Source: Xenophilus aerolatus (GTDB taxonomy: Bacteria > Pseudomonadota > Gammaproteobacteria > Burkholderiales > Burkholderiaceae_C). Taken from it: a DNA stretch of 47,024 nt. The DNA is taken from the NCBI GenBank assembly GCA_030418545.1, contig QAIB01000018.1, positions 1-47,024 on the forward strand, in the 5' to 3' direction. Positions 15,514-22,828 of the stretch are shown in pieces. Position 1 is the first letter of the stretch. The number at the start of each line of letters is the position of its first letter. The translations under genes were made by a program, and so were the position numbers. The notes beneath the pieces are model-generated. The model saw only the letters and a list, made by a program, of their open reading frames with translations. It did not search any database and was not told the origin of the DNA.

Positions 15514-15843
15514 TCACATCACGCGCTTGGGCGCGGCGTGGTGGTGGTCCTGCAGGCGGTCCTTGTGGCGCACCACCTGGCGGTCGAGCTTGTCGACCAG
15601 CTCGTCCACCGCGGCGTACAGATCAGCGTGGCTGCACTCGGCGAACATGTCATTGCCCTTGACGTGGATGTTGCACTCGGCGCGTTGCCGGCGTTCCTTC
15701 TCCTTCTGCTTTTCCACCGTGAGGATCACCCGCACATCGACCACCTGGTCGAAATGACGCGTGATCCGGTCGAGCTTGTTGGTGACATAGCTGCGAAGCG
15801 CGGGGGTGACGTCGAGGTGATGACCGCTGATCGTCAAGTTCAT
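15514..15843 (-). CDS. hpf: Ribosome hibernation promoting factor (HPF/RaiA family, short form)
   Basis: A 109-residue protein that begins [20 protein letters not shown] and continues with the HPF/YfiA fold ([32 protein letters not shown], where the basic stretch contacts rRNA). The length fits the short HPF form, which promotes 100S ribosome dimers in stationary phase together with RMF in gammaproteobacteria. A perfect AGGAGG lies 7 nt before the ATG, supporting the start and high translation. Downstream are ptsN and hprK. The usual upstream neighbour rpoN is absent; a helicase gene lies there instead. Confidence 0.93.
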   Translation of the reverse strand: MNLTISGHHLDVTPALRSYVTNKLDRITRHFDQVVDVRVILTVEKQKEKERRQRAECNIHVKGNDMFAECSHADLYAAVDELVDKLDRQVVRHKDRLQDHHHAAPKRVM

Positions 15844-16099
15844 GAATGACCTCCTGGAAATTGACGGTTGGAAAACGGCACGCGCCGGATGGCGCTGGCC
15901 GGCGGGAGAAACAGGAACGTTGGGAGTGCTTTTGTTGTTGTTCGAGGAAGGACGGTCGATTCACTATGCCCGGGGCGTCATCGAATTGCAATCCCCGCAG
16001 TTGCCCAGGGTCAAAGCAGGCGGCGAATGCTTCCAGATCGATAGCAGCGACCGCTGGCGGCACCAGCGTTCGCACAGGCATGAGGCCCAATGACTGACC

Positions 16100-18211
16100 T
16101 CAGCGCCAGTTGGCGCGCAGCCGCGCCCGCAGGTCCATCACGGCGGCCGGCGGCGGCACGAAGACGGGTTGCGGCGGTGGCGGCGGCCAGGTCACACACT
16201 CGAAGGCAGGCAGGTCCGACTCGGGCAGGAAGCGCGTGCGCCCGGCGTACATGTGGCGATCGCCGCGTGCGCTCTGCTGCGTGACGTAGAAGCGCTGCGG
16301 CACCAGCAGGTGCAGGTGGTCCCGCGCGCGCGTCATCGCGACGTAGAGCAGGCGCCGCTCCTCTTCCAGCTCGTGCGTGCCCTGCGCCACGTCGGCCGGC
16401 AGGCAGCCGTCGACGACGTTGAGGACGTGCACCGCGTTCCACTCCTGGCCCTTGGCGGAGTGGATGGTCGAAAGGATGAGGTAGTCCTCGTCGAGCAGCG
16501 GCGGGCCGGGCCGGTCGCTCGTGGACTCGGGCGGGTCGAGCGTGAGCTCGGTGATGAATCGCTCGCGCGATGCATAGCCTGCGGCCAGCTGCGCGAGCTG
16601 TTCGATGTCACCGCGGCGCACCATCGCATCCTCGTGCAGGCGTTCCAGGTGCGGCAGGTACCACGCCGTGGCCGCCTCCATCTCGGCGGGCCACCCGGCC
16701 TGGCCGGCACGCAGCGCGCTCCAGGCTTCGGCGAAGCGCGCCCATTCCTCGCGTGCGGCGACGGGCGGCACGAAGGCCTGCAACGCGACCGACGGCTCGG
16801 CGGCCTCGTCCATCGCATCGAGCAGGCGAGCGGCCGTGGCAGGGCCGACGCCCGGGATCAGTTGCACCACACGAAAGCCGGCCAGCCGGCTGCGCGGGTT
16901 CTGCACGAAGCGCAGCAGCGCGAGCAGGTCCTTCACATGCGTGGCCTCGAGGAACTTGAGGCCGCCGTACTTGACGAAGGGGATGTTGCGCCGCGCGAGC
17001 TCCAGCTCGAGCGCGGCGCTGTGGCTGGAGGTGCGGAACAACACCGCCTGCTGCTTGAGCGCGAGGCCGTTCTCGCGCCGCGCCAGCACGCTGTCGGCCA
17101 CCCAAACGGCCTGCTGCGCCTCGTCGGGCACCAGCACGATCTGCGGGAGGCCCGCCGAGGGCTTGTCGGTCCACAGCCGCTTCGCGTAGCGCTCGGCCGC
17201 ATGCGCCATGACGGCGTTGGAGGCATCCAGGATGGGCTGCGTCGAACGGTAGTTGCGCTCCAGCGTGACCACGCGTGCGGGCTGCGAGAACTGCGACGGG
17301 AAGTCGAGGATGTTGCGCACCGTCGCGCCGCGGAACGAATAGATCGACTGCGCGTCGTCGCCCACCGCCGTGACGCCGGCGCCGTCGGGCTTCAGGCGCA
17401 GCAGGATCTCGGCCTGCAGGCGGTTGGTGTCCTGGTACTCGTCGACCAGCACGTGGTCGAAGCGCGCACCGACGTGGGCGGCAATCGACGGCTCGCCCAT
17501 CATCTCGGACCAGGCCAGCAGCAGGTCGTCGTAATCGAGCACGTTCTGCTGCTGCTTGGCCTCGACGTACGCGCCGAAGAGGCGCGGCAGCTGCTCGGCC
17601 CAGTCGGCACACCAGGGGAAGGCCTGCGCCAGCACCGTCGCCAGCGGCAGCCGCGTGTTCACGGTGCGCGAGTAGATGGACAGGCAGGTGCCCTTCATCG
17701 GGAAGCGCTTCTCGGTGCGCGAATAGCCCAGGTCGTTGCGCACCAGGCCCATCAGGTCCTCGGCGTCGCCACGGTCGTGGATGGTGAAGTCGGGGTCCAG
17801 CCCGATCTGCGGCGCGTACTCGCGCAGCAGCCGCGCGCCGATGCCGTGGAAGGTGCCGGCCCAGGGCAGCGCGGGCGCGGCGTCGGCGCGCAGGCCCAGC
17901 ACGCGCGCGGCCACCTGCCCGGCGCGGCGCGACATCTCCTGCGCCGCGCGGCGCGAGAAGGTCAAGAGCAGGATGCGTTGCGGATCGGCCCCCTGCGCGA
18001 TGAGGTGCGCCACGCGATGGGCCAGCGTGCTGGTCTTGCCCGAGCCGGCGCCGGCGATGACGAGCAGCGGGCCGTTGTCGGCGGCCTGTGGGCCGACCCC
18101 GTGGTCGACCGCCGCGCGCTGCGCCTCGTTGAGCGTGCCCAGGGCCTGCGCCAGGCGCTCGGCGGGCGTGCCGGCAGCGGGCGCAAGAACGTCGGACGCG
18201 AGGGCGGACAT
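16100..18211 (-). CDS. UvrD/Rep-type ATP-dependent 3'-5' DNA helicase
   Basis: A 703-residue superfamily 1A helicase. The motifs in order are AGAGSGKTSTLAHR (Walker A, about residues 53-66), LLLTFSRRAAQEM (Ia), VDEYQDTN (II), GDDAQSIYSFRGA (III), LERNYRST (IV), STIHSAKGQEW (V) and YVAMTRARDHLHLL (VI). The start was placed at ATG 18211 (MSALASDVLAPAAG) because the upstream in-frame extension to 18292 would run through a LexA-like palindrome and has no family similarity that I can see. It may unwind DNA in repair or replication restart. It resembles UvrD/PcrA/Rep but is not clearly any one of them, so no symbol is given. Confidence 0.9.
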   Translation of the reverse strand: MSALASDVLAPAAGTPAERLAQALGTLNEAQRAAVDHGVGPQAADNGPLLVIAGAGSGKTSTLAHRVAHLIAQGADPQRILLLTFSRRAAQEMSRRAGQVAARVLGLRADAAPALPWAGTFHGIGARLLREYAPQIGLDPDFTIHDRGDAEDLMGLVRNDLGYSRTEKRFPMKGTCLSIYSRTVNTRLPLATVLAQAFPWCADWAEQLPRLFGAYVEAKQQQNVLDYDDLLLAWSEMMGEPSIAAHVGARFDHVLVDEYQDTNRLQAEILLRLKPDGAGVTAVGDDAQSIYSFRGATVRNILDFPSQFSQPARVVTLERNYRSTQPILDASNAVMAHAAERYAKRLWTDKPSAGLPQIVLVPDEAQQAVWVADSVLARRENGLALKQQAVLFRTSSHSAALELELARRNIPFVKYGGLKFLEATHVKDLLALLRFVQNPRSRLAGFRVVQLIPGVGPATAARLLDAMDEAAEPSVALQAFVPPVAAREEWARFAEAWSALRAGQAGWPAEMEAATAWYLPHLERLHEDAMVRRGDIEQLAQLAAGYASRERFITELTLDPPESTSDRPGPPLLDEDYLILSTIHSAKGQEWNAVHVLNVVDGCLPADVAQGTHELEEERRLLYVAMTRARDHLHLLVPQRFYVTQQSARGDRHMYAGRTRFLPESDLPAFECVTWPPPPPQPVFVPPPAAVMDLRARLRANWR

Positions 18212-18225
18212 GGGCACGAAATGTA

Positions 18226-18241
18226 CTGGATATCCATCCAG
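18226..18241. promoter_or_regulatory. LexA-box-like palindrome upstream of the helicase gene
   Basis: CTGGAT-ATCC-ATCCAG is a perfect 6-bp inverted repeat of the general CTG-N10-CAG form of proteobacterial LexA operators. It lies 15-30 nt upstream of the proposed helicase start at 18211. The match to the canonical CTGT/ACAG ends is imperfect (CTGG/CCAG). Confidence 0.45.
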
Positions 18242-18331
18242 ATGATGCGAGGTCGGATGATGCTGCAGTGCCATAATCCGGCCCCGCTGCAACCACCGGA
18301 GTGTTCACTTGGAACCCGACCCGTCTTGGCA

Positions 18332-18383
18332 GCTTTCAACTCCGGCCTGAGCCCGGCCTGCGGTCGGCGCGGAGCTTGAAAGC
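18332..18383 (+). other. Long hairpin in the corA 5' leader
   Basis: The stretch at 18332-18344 (GCTTTCAACTCCG) pairs with 18370-18383 (CGGAGCTTGAAAGC), giving 13 base pairs with a single bulged base. The 25-nt loop can form a smaller GGCC-based stem. It is followed by C/U-rich tracts before the corA start at 18435. It could be an attenuator or a stabilising leader structure. Confidence 0.5.
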
Positions 18384-18434
18384 GCCCCTTTCCCCGCCCC
18401 TTTTGCCCACCGCTCAGTCAACCGGGAGCACGCC

Positions 18435-19421
18435 ATGCTCAACATCTTCACGCTCGCCAACGGCCGCCTCGTCCAGGAAGAGATCGAGGCCCTCGAGGAG
18501 CTGTCGAAGTTCCAGCCCATCTGGGTGGACCTCGAATCGCCCACGCTGGACGAGAAGCGCTGGGTCAAGCAGTACTACGGCCTCTCGATTCCCGAGGACG
18601 TGACCGACGACGACATCGAGGAGTCGGCCCGTTTCTACGAAGAGGACAACGGCGACCTGCATGTGCGCAGCGACTTCCTGATCGCCGACGCCGACGAGCC
18701 GCGCAACGTGCGCGTGGCCTTCATCCTCAACCAGCACAACGCCGAACTCAAGAGCCGCGGCGTGCTGTTCTCGATCCATGACGAGGACGTGCCGGTGTTC
18801 CGCCTGCTGCGCATGCGCGCCCGCCGCGCGCCGGGCCTGATCGAGGACGCGAAGGAAGTGCTGCTCAAGCTCTTCGACGCCGACGCCGAGTACTCGGCGG
18901 ACACGCTCGAGGGCATCTACGACGAGCTCGAGCAGGCCGGCGCCAAGGTGCTGCAGGGCAACGTCAGCGACGAGATCGCCGGCGAGGTGCTGGGCCTGAT
19001 CGCACGCCAGGAGGACTTGAACGGCCGCATCCGCCGCAACGTGATGGACACGCGCCGCGCGGTGAGCTTCATGATGCGCAGCCGCATGCTCAACGCCGAG
19101 CAGTTCGAGGAGGCGCGACAGATCCTGCGCGACATCGAATCGCTGGACAGCCACACGGCCTTCCTCTTCGACAAGATCAACTTCCTGATGGACGCCACGG
19201 TCGGCTTCATCAACATCAACCAGAACAAGATCATCAAGATCTTCTCGGTGGCCAGCGTCGCCCTGCTGCCGCCGACGCTGATCGCCAGCATCTACGGCAT
19301 GAACTTCAAGTTCATGCCCGAGCTGGAGTGGAGCCTGGGCTATCCCTACGTGCTGGCGCTGATGGTGCTGAGCGCGGTGGGGCCGATGCTGTACTTCCGC
19401 AAGCGCGGATGGTTGAAGTAG
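18435..19421 (+). CDS. corA: Magnesium/cobalt transporter CorA
   Basis: A 328-residue CorA-family channel. A long acidic cytoplasmic N-terminal domain (residues 1 to about 260) is followed by the first membrane helix (KIFSVASVALLPPTLIASI), the selectivity signature YGMN with GMN at about 288-290 (then FKFMPEL), and a second helix ending in the positively charged RKRGWLK tail. It assembles as a pentamer in the inner membrane and admits Mg2+ (also Co2+ and Ni2+). The start is ATG 18435, with GGGAG at 18422-18426 as a plausible ribosome-binding site. The 223-nt gap from the divergent helicase gene contains a CATAAT at 18272-18277 and a strong leader hairpin. Confidence 0.96.
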   Translation: MLNIFTLANGRLVQEEIEALEELSKFQPIWVDLESPTLDEKRWVKQYYGLSIPEDVTDDDIEESARFYEEDNGDLHVRSDFLIADADEPRNVRVAFILNQHNAELKSRGVLFSIHDEDVPVFRLLRMRARRAPGLIEDAKEVLLKLFDADAEYSADTLEGIYDELEQAGAKVLQGNVSDEIAGEVLGLIARQEDLNGRIRRNVMDTRRAVSFMMRSRMLNAEQFEEARQILRDIESLDSHTAFLFDKINFLMDATVGFININQNKIIKIFSVASVALLPPTLIASIYGMNFKFMPELEWSLGYPYVLALMVLSAVGPMLYFRKRGWLK

Positions 19422-19426
19422 CACAG

Positions 19427-19453
19427 CCGTTCGGGCTGAGCCTGTCGAAGCCC
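19427..19453. repeat. Short dispersed-type repeat (TTCGGGCTGAGCCTGTCGAA core)
   Basis: The sequence starting CCGTTCGGGCTGAG and ending CCTGTCGAAGCCC lies 6 nt after the corA stop. I recognise this motif as a common dispersed repeat in proteobacterial genomes. Only one copy is present in this window, so the claim rests on recall. Confidence 0.5.
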
Positions 19454-19463
19454 TGCCCCAATC

Positions 19464-19526
19464 GCTCCTGAATTGATAGCTGCCGGGGCCCGGCCCACGG
19501 GCGCTGCAGCCACTTTTCTCTTGGAG
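19464..19526 (+). repeat. Dispersed intergenic repeat, copy 3
   Basis: It contains CTGAATTGATAGCTGCCG, a central GGCCCGG-ccca-CGGGCGC, and CAGCCACTTTTCTCTTGGAG. It lies between convergent corA and the Bug receptor gene, 8 nt from the Bug stop codon. This is one of the best-preserved copies in the window. Confidence 0.8.
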
Positions 19527-19533
19527 CGGCGCC

Positions 19534-20529
19534 TCAGTCCGCCTTGATCCCCGCCTTGGCCACGATCTCCTTCCAGATCTTCTGCTGGGCGGCGATGAAG
19601 GCGGCGAACTGCTCGGGCGTGTCGCCCACGCCCAGGGCCGAGTCGTGGGCGAAGCGCTCGGTCACGGCGCTGGTCTTCAGGGCCTTGGCGCTTTCCTCCT
19701 GGATGCGCTTGACGATGGCGCTGGGCGTGGTCGACGGCGCAAGGAGGCCGTACCACTGCGAGGTCTCGAAGCCCCTGTAGCCGCTCTCGGCAATGGTGGG
19801 CACGTCGGGCAGCACGGGCACGCGCTGCGCCGAGCCGACGGCCAGCGCGCGCAGCTTGCCGGCCTTGATGAAGGAGGACACGCTGGGCAACCCGTTCATC
19901 GCCACCTGCACGCGGCCGGCCAGCAGGTCGGTCATCTGCGGGCCGCTGCCGCGGTAGGGGATGTGCGTCATGAAGAAGCCGGCCGTGAGCTTGAGGTATT
20001 CCATGCTCAGGTGCCCCGCGCTGCCGTTGCCGGCCGACGAGTAGTTGAGCTTGCCGGGATTGGCCTTGGCGTAGGCGATGAATTCCTTGAAGGTCTTCGC
20101 CGGCACGTCCGGGTGCACCACGAGCACGTTGGGCACCTTGGCCAACAGCGTGACGGGCGCGAAGTCGCGGTTCACGTCGTAGGGCTGGTTGGGCAGCATG
20201 TAGGGGTTCACGGCCAGCGTGCCGACGTGGCCGAGGATCAGGTTGTAGCCGTCGCCCGGCGAACGCGCGACCTCCTGCATGGCGACGGTGCCGGCGCCGC
20301 CGGGCTTGTTCTCGACGAACACGCTCTGGCCGAGCTGCTTGCTCAGTTCGGCGGCCACGGCGCGGGCCACCACCTCGCTCGAGCCACCCGGCGCGAAGGG
20401 CACGACCAGGCGCACGGCCTTCTGCGGCCAGGGGGCGCCCTGGGCGAAGGCGGGTGCGGCGGCGCTCGCACCGAAGGCGGCCAGGGCGGCGAGCGCATCG
20501 CGCCGCGAAGGGGAATGGGTGATGGTCAT
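19534..20529 (-). CDS. Bug-family tripartite tricarboxylate transporter substrate-binding protein
   Basis: A 331-residue secreted receptor. The N-terminus [23 protein letters not shown] is a signal peptide with a twin-arginine-like SRRD core, ending at AFAQ. The mature protein shows the Bug hallmarks [48 protein letters not shown] and [14 protein letters not shown]. The family is greatly expanded in Bordetella and Comamonadaceae and binds carboxylates or related small anions in the periplasm. No tctA/tctB permease genes are adjacent, so it is an orphan receptor and its ligand is unknown. The ATG at 20529 was chosen because the upstream extension lacks signal-peptide character. Confidence 0.93.
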   Translation of the reverse strand: MTITHSPSRRDALAALAAFGASAAAPAFAQGAPWPQKAVRLVVPFAPGGSSEVVARAVAAELSKQLGQSVFVENKPGGAGTVAMQEVARSPGDGYNLILGHVGTLAVNPYMLPNQPYDVNRDFAPVTLLAKVPNVLVVHPDVPAKTFKEFIAYAKANPGKLNYSSAGNGSAGHLSMEYLKLTAGFFMTHIPYRGSGPQMTDLLAGRVQVAMNGLPSVSSFIKAGKLRALAVGSAQRVPVLPDVPTIAESGYRGFETSQWYGLLAPSTTPSAIVKRIQEESAKALKTSAVTERFAHDSALGVGDTPEQFAAFIAAQQKIWKEIVAKAGIKAD

Positions 20530-20659
20530 GGGGGTCCTCGTCCGTCCGTCTGTTTGGGGGGTGGCGCGCATTGTGGAAGCGGGCGACGCCGGCGGCGCGC
20601 GTGCTTTCCCGGGGCCGGCGTGCATTCCCGCAGGGCCGACGGACCCATCCGCGAGCGCC

Positions 20660-20665
20660 GACAAT
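20660..20665 (+). promoter_or_regulatory. -10-like hexamer 9 nt before mnmA start
   Basis: GACAAT followed nine bases later by ATG 20675. If used, the mRNA would have almost no 5' leader. No clear -35 element was identified. Confidence 0.3.
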
Positions 20666-20674
20666 CCACGCCCT

Positions 20675-21817
20675 ATGACCAAACAGCGCGTGGTGGTGGG
20701 GCTGTCGGGCGGCGTCGATTCGGCCGTGACGGCGCACCTGCTCCAACAACAGGGCCACGAGGTCGTCGGCATCTTCATGAAGAATTGGGAGGATGACGAC
20801 GACAGCGAGTACTGCTCGTCCAACATCGACTTCGTCGACGCCGCCAGCGTCGCGGACGTGCTCGGCATCGAGATCGAGCACGTCAACTTCGCGGCCGACT
20901 ACAAGGACCGGGTCTTCGCCGAGTTCCTGCGAGAATACCAGGCCGGCCGCACGCCGAATCCCGACGTGCTGTGCAACGCCGAGATCAAGTTCAAGGCCTT
21001 CCTCGACCACGCGATGCGGCTGGGCGCCGAGAAGATCGCCACGGGCCACTACGCCCGGGTGCGTTTCAATCCCGCGACGGGGCTGCACGAACTCCTCAAG
21101 GGCCTGGACCCCTCCAAGGACCAGAGCTACTTCCTGCACCGGCTGAACCAGGCCCAGCTGTCGAAGGCGCTGTTCCCGGTGGGCGAGCTGCACAAGAGCG
21201 AGGTGCGCCGCATCGCCACCGAGATCGGGCTGCCCGTGGCGGCCAAGAAGGACTCGACCGGCATCTGCTTCATCGGCGAGCGGCCGTTCCGCGAGTTCCT
21301 CAACCGCTACATCCAGAAGGCGCCCGGGCCGATCAAGGACGAGCGTGGCCGTGTGCTGGGCGAGCACCACGGGCTGTCGTTCTACACGCTGGGCCAGCGC
21401 CAGGGGCTGGGCATCGGCGGCGTGAAGGACAAAGGCGCCCAGCGCGGCGGCGGCGAACATGCCCCCTGGTTCGTGGCCCGCAAGGACATGGAGAAGAACA
21501 CGCTGTGGGTGGTGCAGGGCCACGACCATCCGTGGCTGCTGTCGAACGCGCTGTCGGCGCAGGACGCGAGCTGGGTCGCCGGCACGCCGCCCGCCGCCGG
21601 CCGCTACGGCACGAAGACCCGCTACCGCCAGGCCGACGCGCCGGGCACGCTGGCGGTCGAGGGCGATCACGCCTTCAGCCTGGACTTTCCGCAGCCGCAA
21701 TGGGCCGTGACGCCGGGTCAGTCGGCCGTGCTGTACGACGGCGAGGTGTGCCTGGGCGGTGGCGTCATCGCGTCGGCGGCCCCGCTCGACGCCGCCAAGC
21801 ACCCGGCTCGGACTTAG
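20675..21817 (+). CDS. mnmA: tRNA-specific 2-thiouridylase MnmA
   Basis: A 380-residue enzyme that adds sulfur at C2 of the wobble uridine U34 in tRNA-Lys, -Glu and -Gln. The PP-loop motif LSGGVDSAV is at about 10-18. The catalytic cysteines are C100 ([12 protein letters not shown]) and C198 ([11 protein letters not shown]). The central tRNA-binding and C-terminal beta-barrel domains are complete. It is transcribed away from the Bug receptor gene and convergent with the NUDIX gene, 52 nt apart. The start has no Shine-Dalgarno but is fixed by the family N-terminus ([12 protein letters not shown]). Confidence 0.97.
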   Translation: MTKQRVVVGLSGGVDSAVTAHLLQQQGHEVVGIFMKNWEDDDDSEYCSSNIDFVDAASVADVLGIEIEHVNFAADYKDRVFAEFLREYQAGRTPNPDVLCNAEIKFKAFLDHAMRLGAEKIATGHYARVRFNPATGLHELLKGLDPSKDQSYFLHRLNQAQLSKALFPVGELHKSEVRRIATEIGLPVAAKKDSTGICFIGERPFREFLNRYIQKAPGPIKDERGRVLGEHHGLSFYTLGQRQGLGIGGVKDKGAQRGGGEHAPWFVARKDMEKNTLWVVQGHDHPWLLSNALSAQDASWVAGTPPAAGRYGTKTRYRQADAPGTLAVEGDHAFSLDFPQPQWAVTPGQSAVLYDGEVCLGGGVIASAAPLDAAKHPART

Positions 21818-21827
21818 CGATTCCTCA

Positions 21828-21888
21828 AGACGAACCGGCCTCCGGCGCCCGAAGCATGGCCGCCGCCAGCTATCTTTTTTGTAGTAGA
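21828..21888 (-). repeat. Dispersed intergenic repeat, copy 4 (overlaps NUDIX stop codon)
   Basis: On the minus strand it reads CTACTACAAAAAAGATAGCTGG, continued as two parts separated by a degraded palindrome (CGGCGGCCATG, then CGGGCGCCGGAGGCC). The GATAG block supplies the TAG stop of the NUDIX gene, so the repeat is partly coding. Confidence 0.6.
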
Positions 21889-22376
21889 CCGACCGACGCG
21901 TCGACGTGGAAGAGATCGAGCGGGTAGCGCTGCCCCGCCAGGTGGTCCTCCACGCACTGCAGCAGCAGCGGGCTGCGGTGGCGCGCGGTGCTGGCGCGTA
22001 TCTCGTCCGGCGTCATCCACAGCGTGCGCACGATGCCTTCGTCGAGCGCGCGGCCCGGCTCCTGATCGCCCAGTTCGCCGGTGAAGGCGAAGCGCAGGTA
22101 GGTGATGTCGGTCTCGCCCGCATCGCCGGGCGTGGAGCGCTCGAAGCGCGCCATGTACACGCCGACCAGCGCCGTGGGCGTGAAATGGTGGGCCGTCTCT
22201 TCGAGCGCCTCGCGCGCGCAGCCCTCGGCCGGCGATTCGCCAGGGTCCAGGTGGCCCGCCGGCGTGTTGAGCTTGAGGCCGTGGTCCGTGTGTTCTTCCA
22301 CCAGCAGGTAGCGGCCGCCCTGCTCGATAATGGCGGCGACGGTGACGTTGGGCCGCCAGCGCGGCACGGCGCTCAT
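21870..22376 (-). CDS. NUDIX hydrolase
   Basis: A 168-residue protein with a complete Nudix box at about residues 41-63, GHLDPGESPAEGCAREALEE with TAH following, matching the GX5EX7REUXEEXGU pattern apart from the late Gly. Such enzymes hydrolyse nucleoside diphosphate derivatives and need Mg2+; in this subgroup (resembling NudJ/MutT-like phosphatases) the substrate cannot be read from sequence. The ATG at 22376 overlaps the stop of the upstream DUF4019-like gene (ATGA), so it is translationally coupled to the sensor operon. The last codons and the TAG stop lie in a dispersed repeat, which suggests the C-terminus has been reset by repeat insertion. Confidence 0.9.
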   Translation of the reverse strand: MSAVPRWRPNVTVAAIIEQGGRYLLVEEHTDHGLKLNTPAGHLDPGESPAEGCAREALEETAHHFTPTALVGVYMARFERSTPGDAGETDITYLRFAFTGELGDQEPGRALDEGIVRTLWMTPDEIRASTARHRSPLLLQCVEDHLAGQRYPLDLFHVDASVGLLQKR

Positions 22377-22828
22377 CGCACCACGTACCCGCTGAAGCGC
22401 CAGGTGCCGTCGGGGTCGAGGTGGAAGGTGATCAGCTCGCGCGCGCTGCCGCTCGTCCGGTTGGCGAAGCGGGTCTCGTACTCGATGCTGACATACTGGC
22501 CGGCGAGGTCGGGGTCCTCGTTGTTCACGGCCTGCCGGTTCACCGCCACCCAGGTGCGCAGTTGCGCAATGCCCAGCGGCGTGCGTGCCTGCGTGACCTG
22601 ACGGATGAAATCGGCCCGCGTCACCCGCTTCTTCGCACCCGGCGCCGCGCCGTCCCACAGTTCGCCGGTGTTGCCGGTGTCGATCATCTGGATCACCTGC
22701 AGGCCGCCGCGGATCATGGCGGTGGCGTCGACGTCCTGTGCGCGGGCGGCGCCGGCGAGCAGGAACAGCAGGCCGGCGGCCCACCACATGCGTTTCCAGG
22801 TCGTTGCGAAGTTCATCGGGAGGTTCAT
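22373..22828 (-). CDS. Secreted DUF4019-like protein
   Basis: A 151-residue protein. A signal peptide (WWAAGLLFLLAGAARAQ) is followed by a small domain with repeated Trp/Asn positions (MIRGGLQVIQMIDTGNTGELWDG, then RTPLGIAQLRTWVAV and YVSIEYETRFANR), resembling the DUF4019 family, whose function is not established. The ATG at 22828 overlaps the kinase stop (ATGA); a second ATG at 22816 is possible but would lose the coupling. Its stop overlaps the NUDIX start in the same way. Export and operon position suggest it acts in the periplasm with the sensor proteins, which is inference only. Confidence 0.8.
   Translation of the reverse strand: MNLPMNFATTWKRMWWAAGLLFLLAGAARAQDVDATAMIRGGLQVIQMIDTGNTGELWDGAAPGAKKRVTRADFIRQVTQARTPLGIAQLRTWVAVNRQAVNNEDPDLAGQYVSIEYETRFANRTSGSARELITFHLDPDGTWRFSGYVVR

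Noticed and set aside
16034-16090. Possible ninth copy of the dispersed repeat (GATAGCAGC followed by CGCTGG/CCAGCG hairpin)
   Set aside because: The GATAGC block and a hairpin are present, but the palindrome differs (CGCTGG instead of GCGCCCG) and the tail does not match, so chance similarity is likely.
15844-16099. Search for a sigma-54 promoter or an rpoN remnant upstream of hpf
   Set aside because: No TGGCAC-N5-TTGC element in the right orientation and no RpoN-like coding remnant were found in this 256-bp gap.
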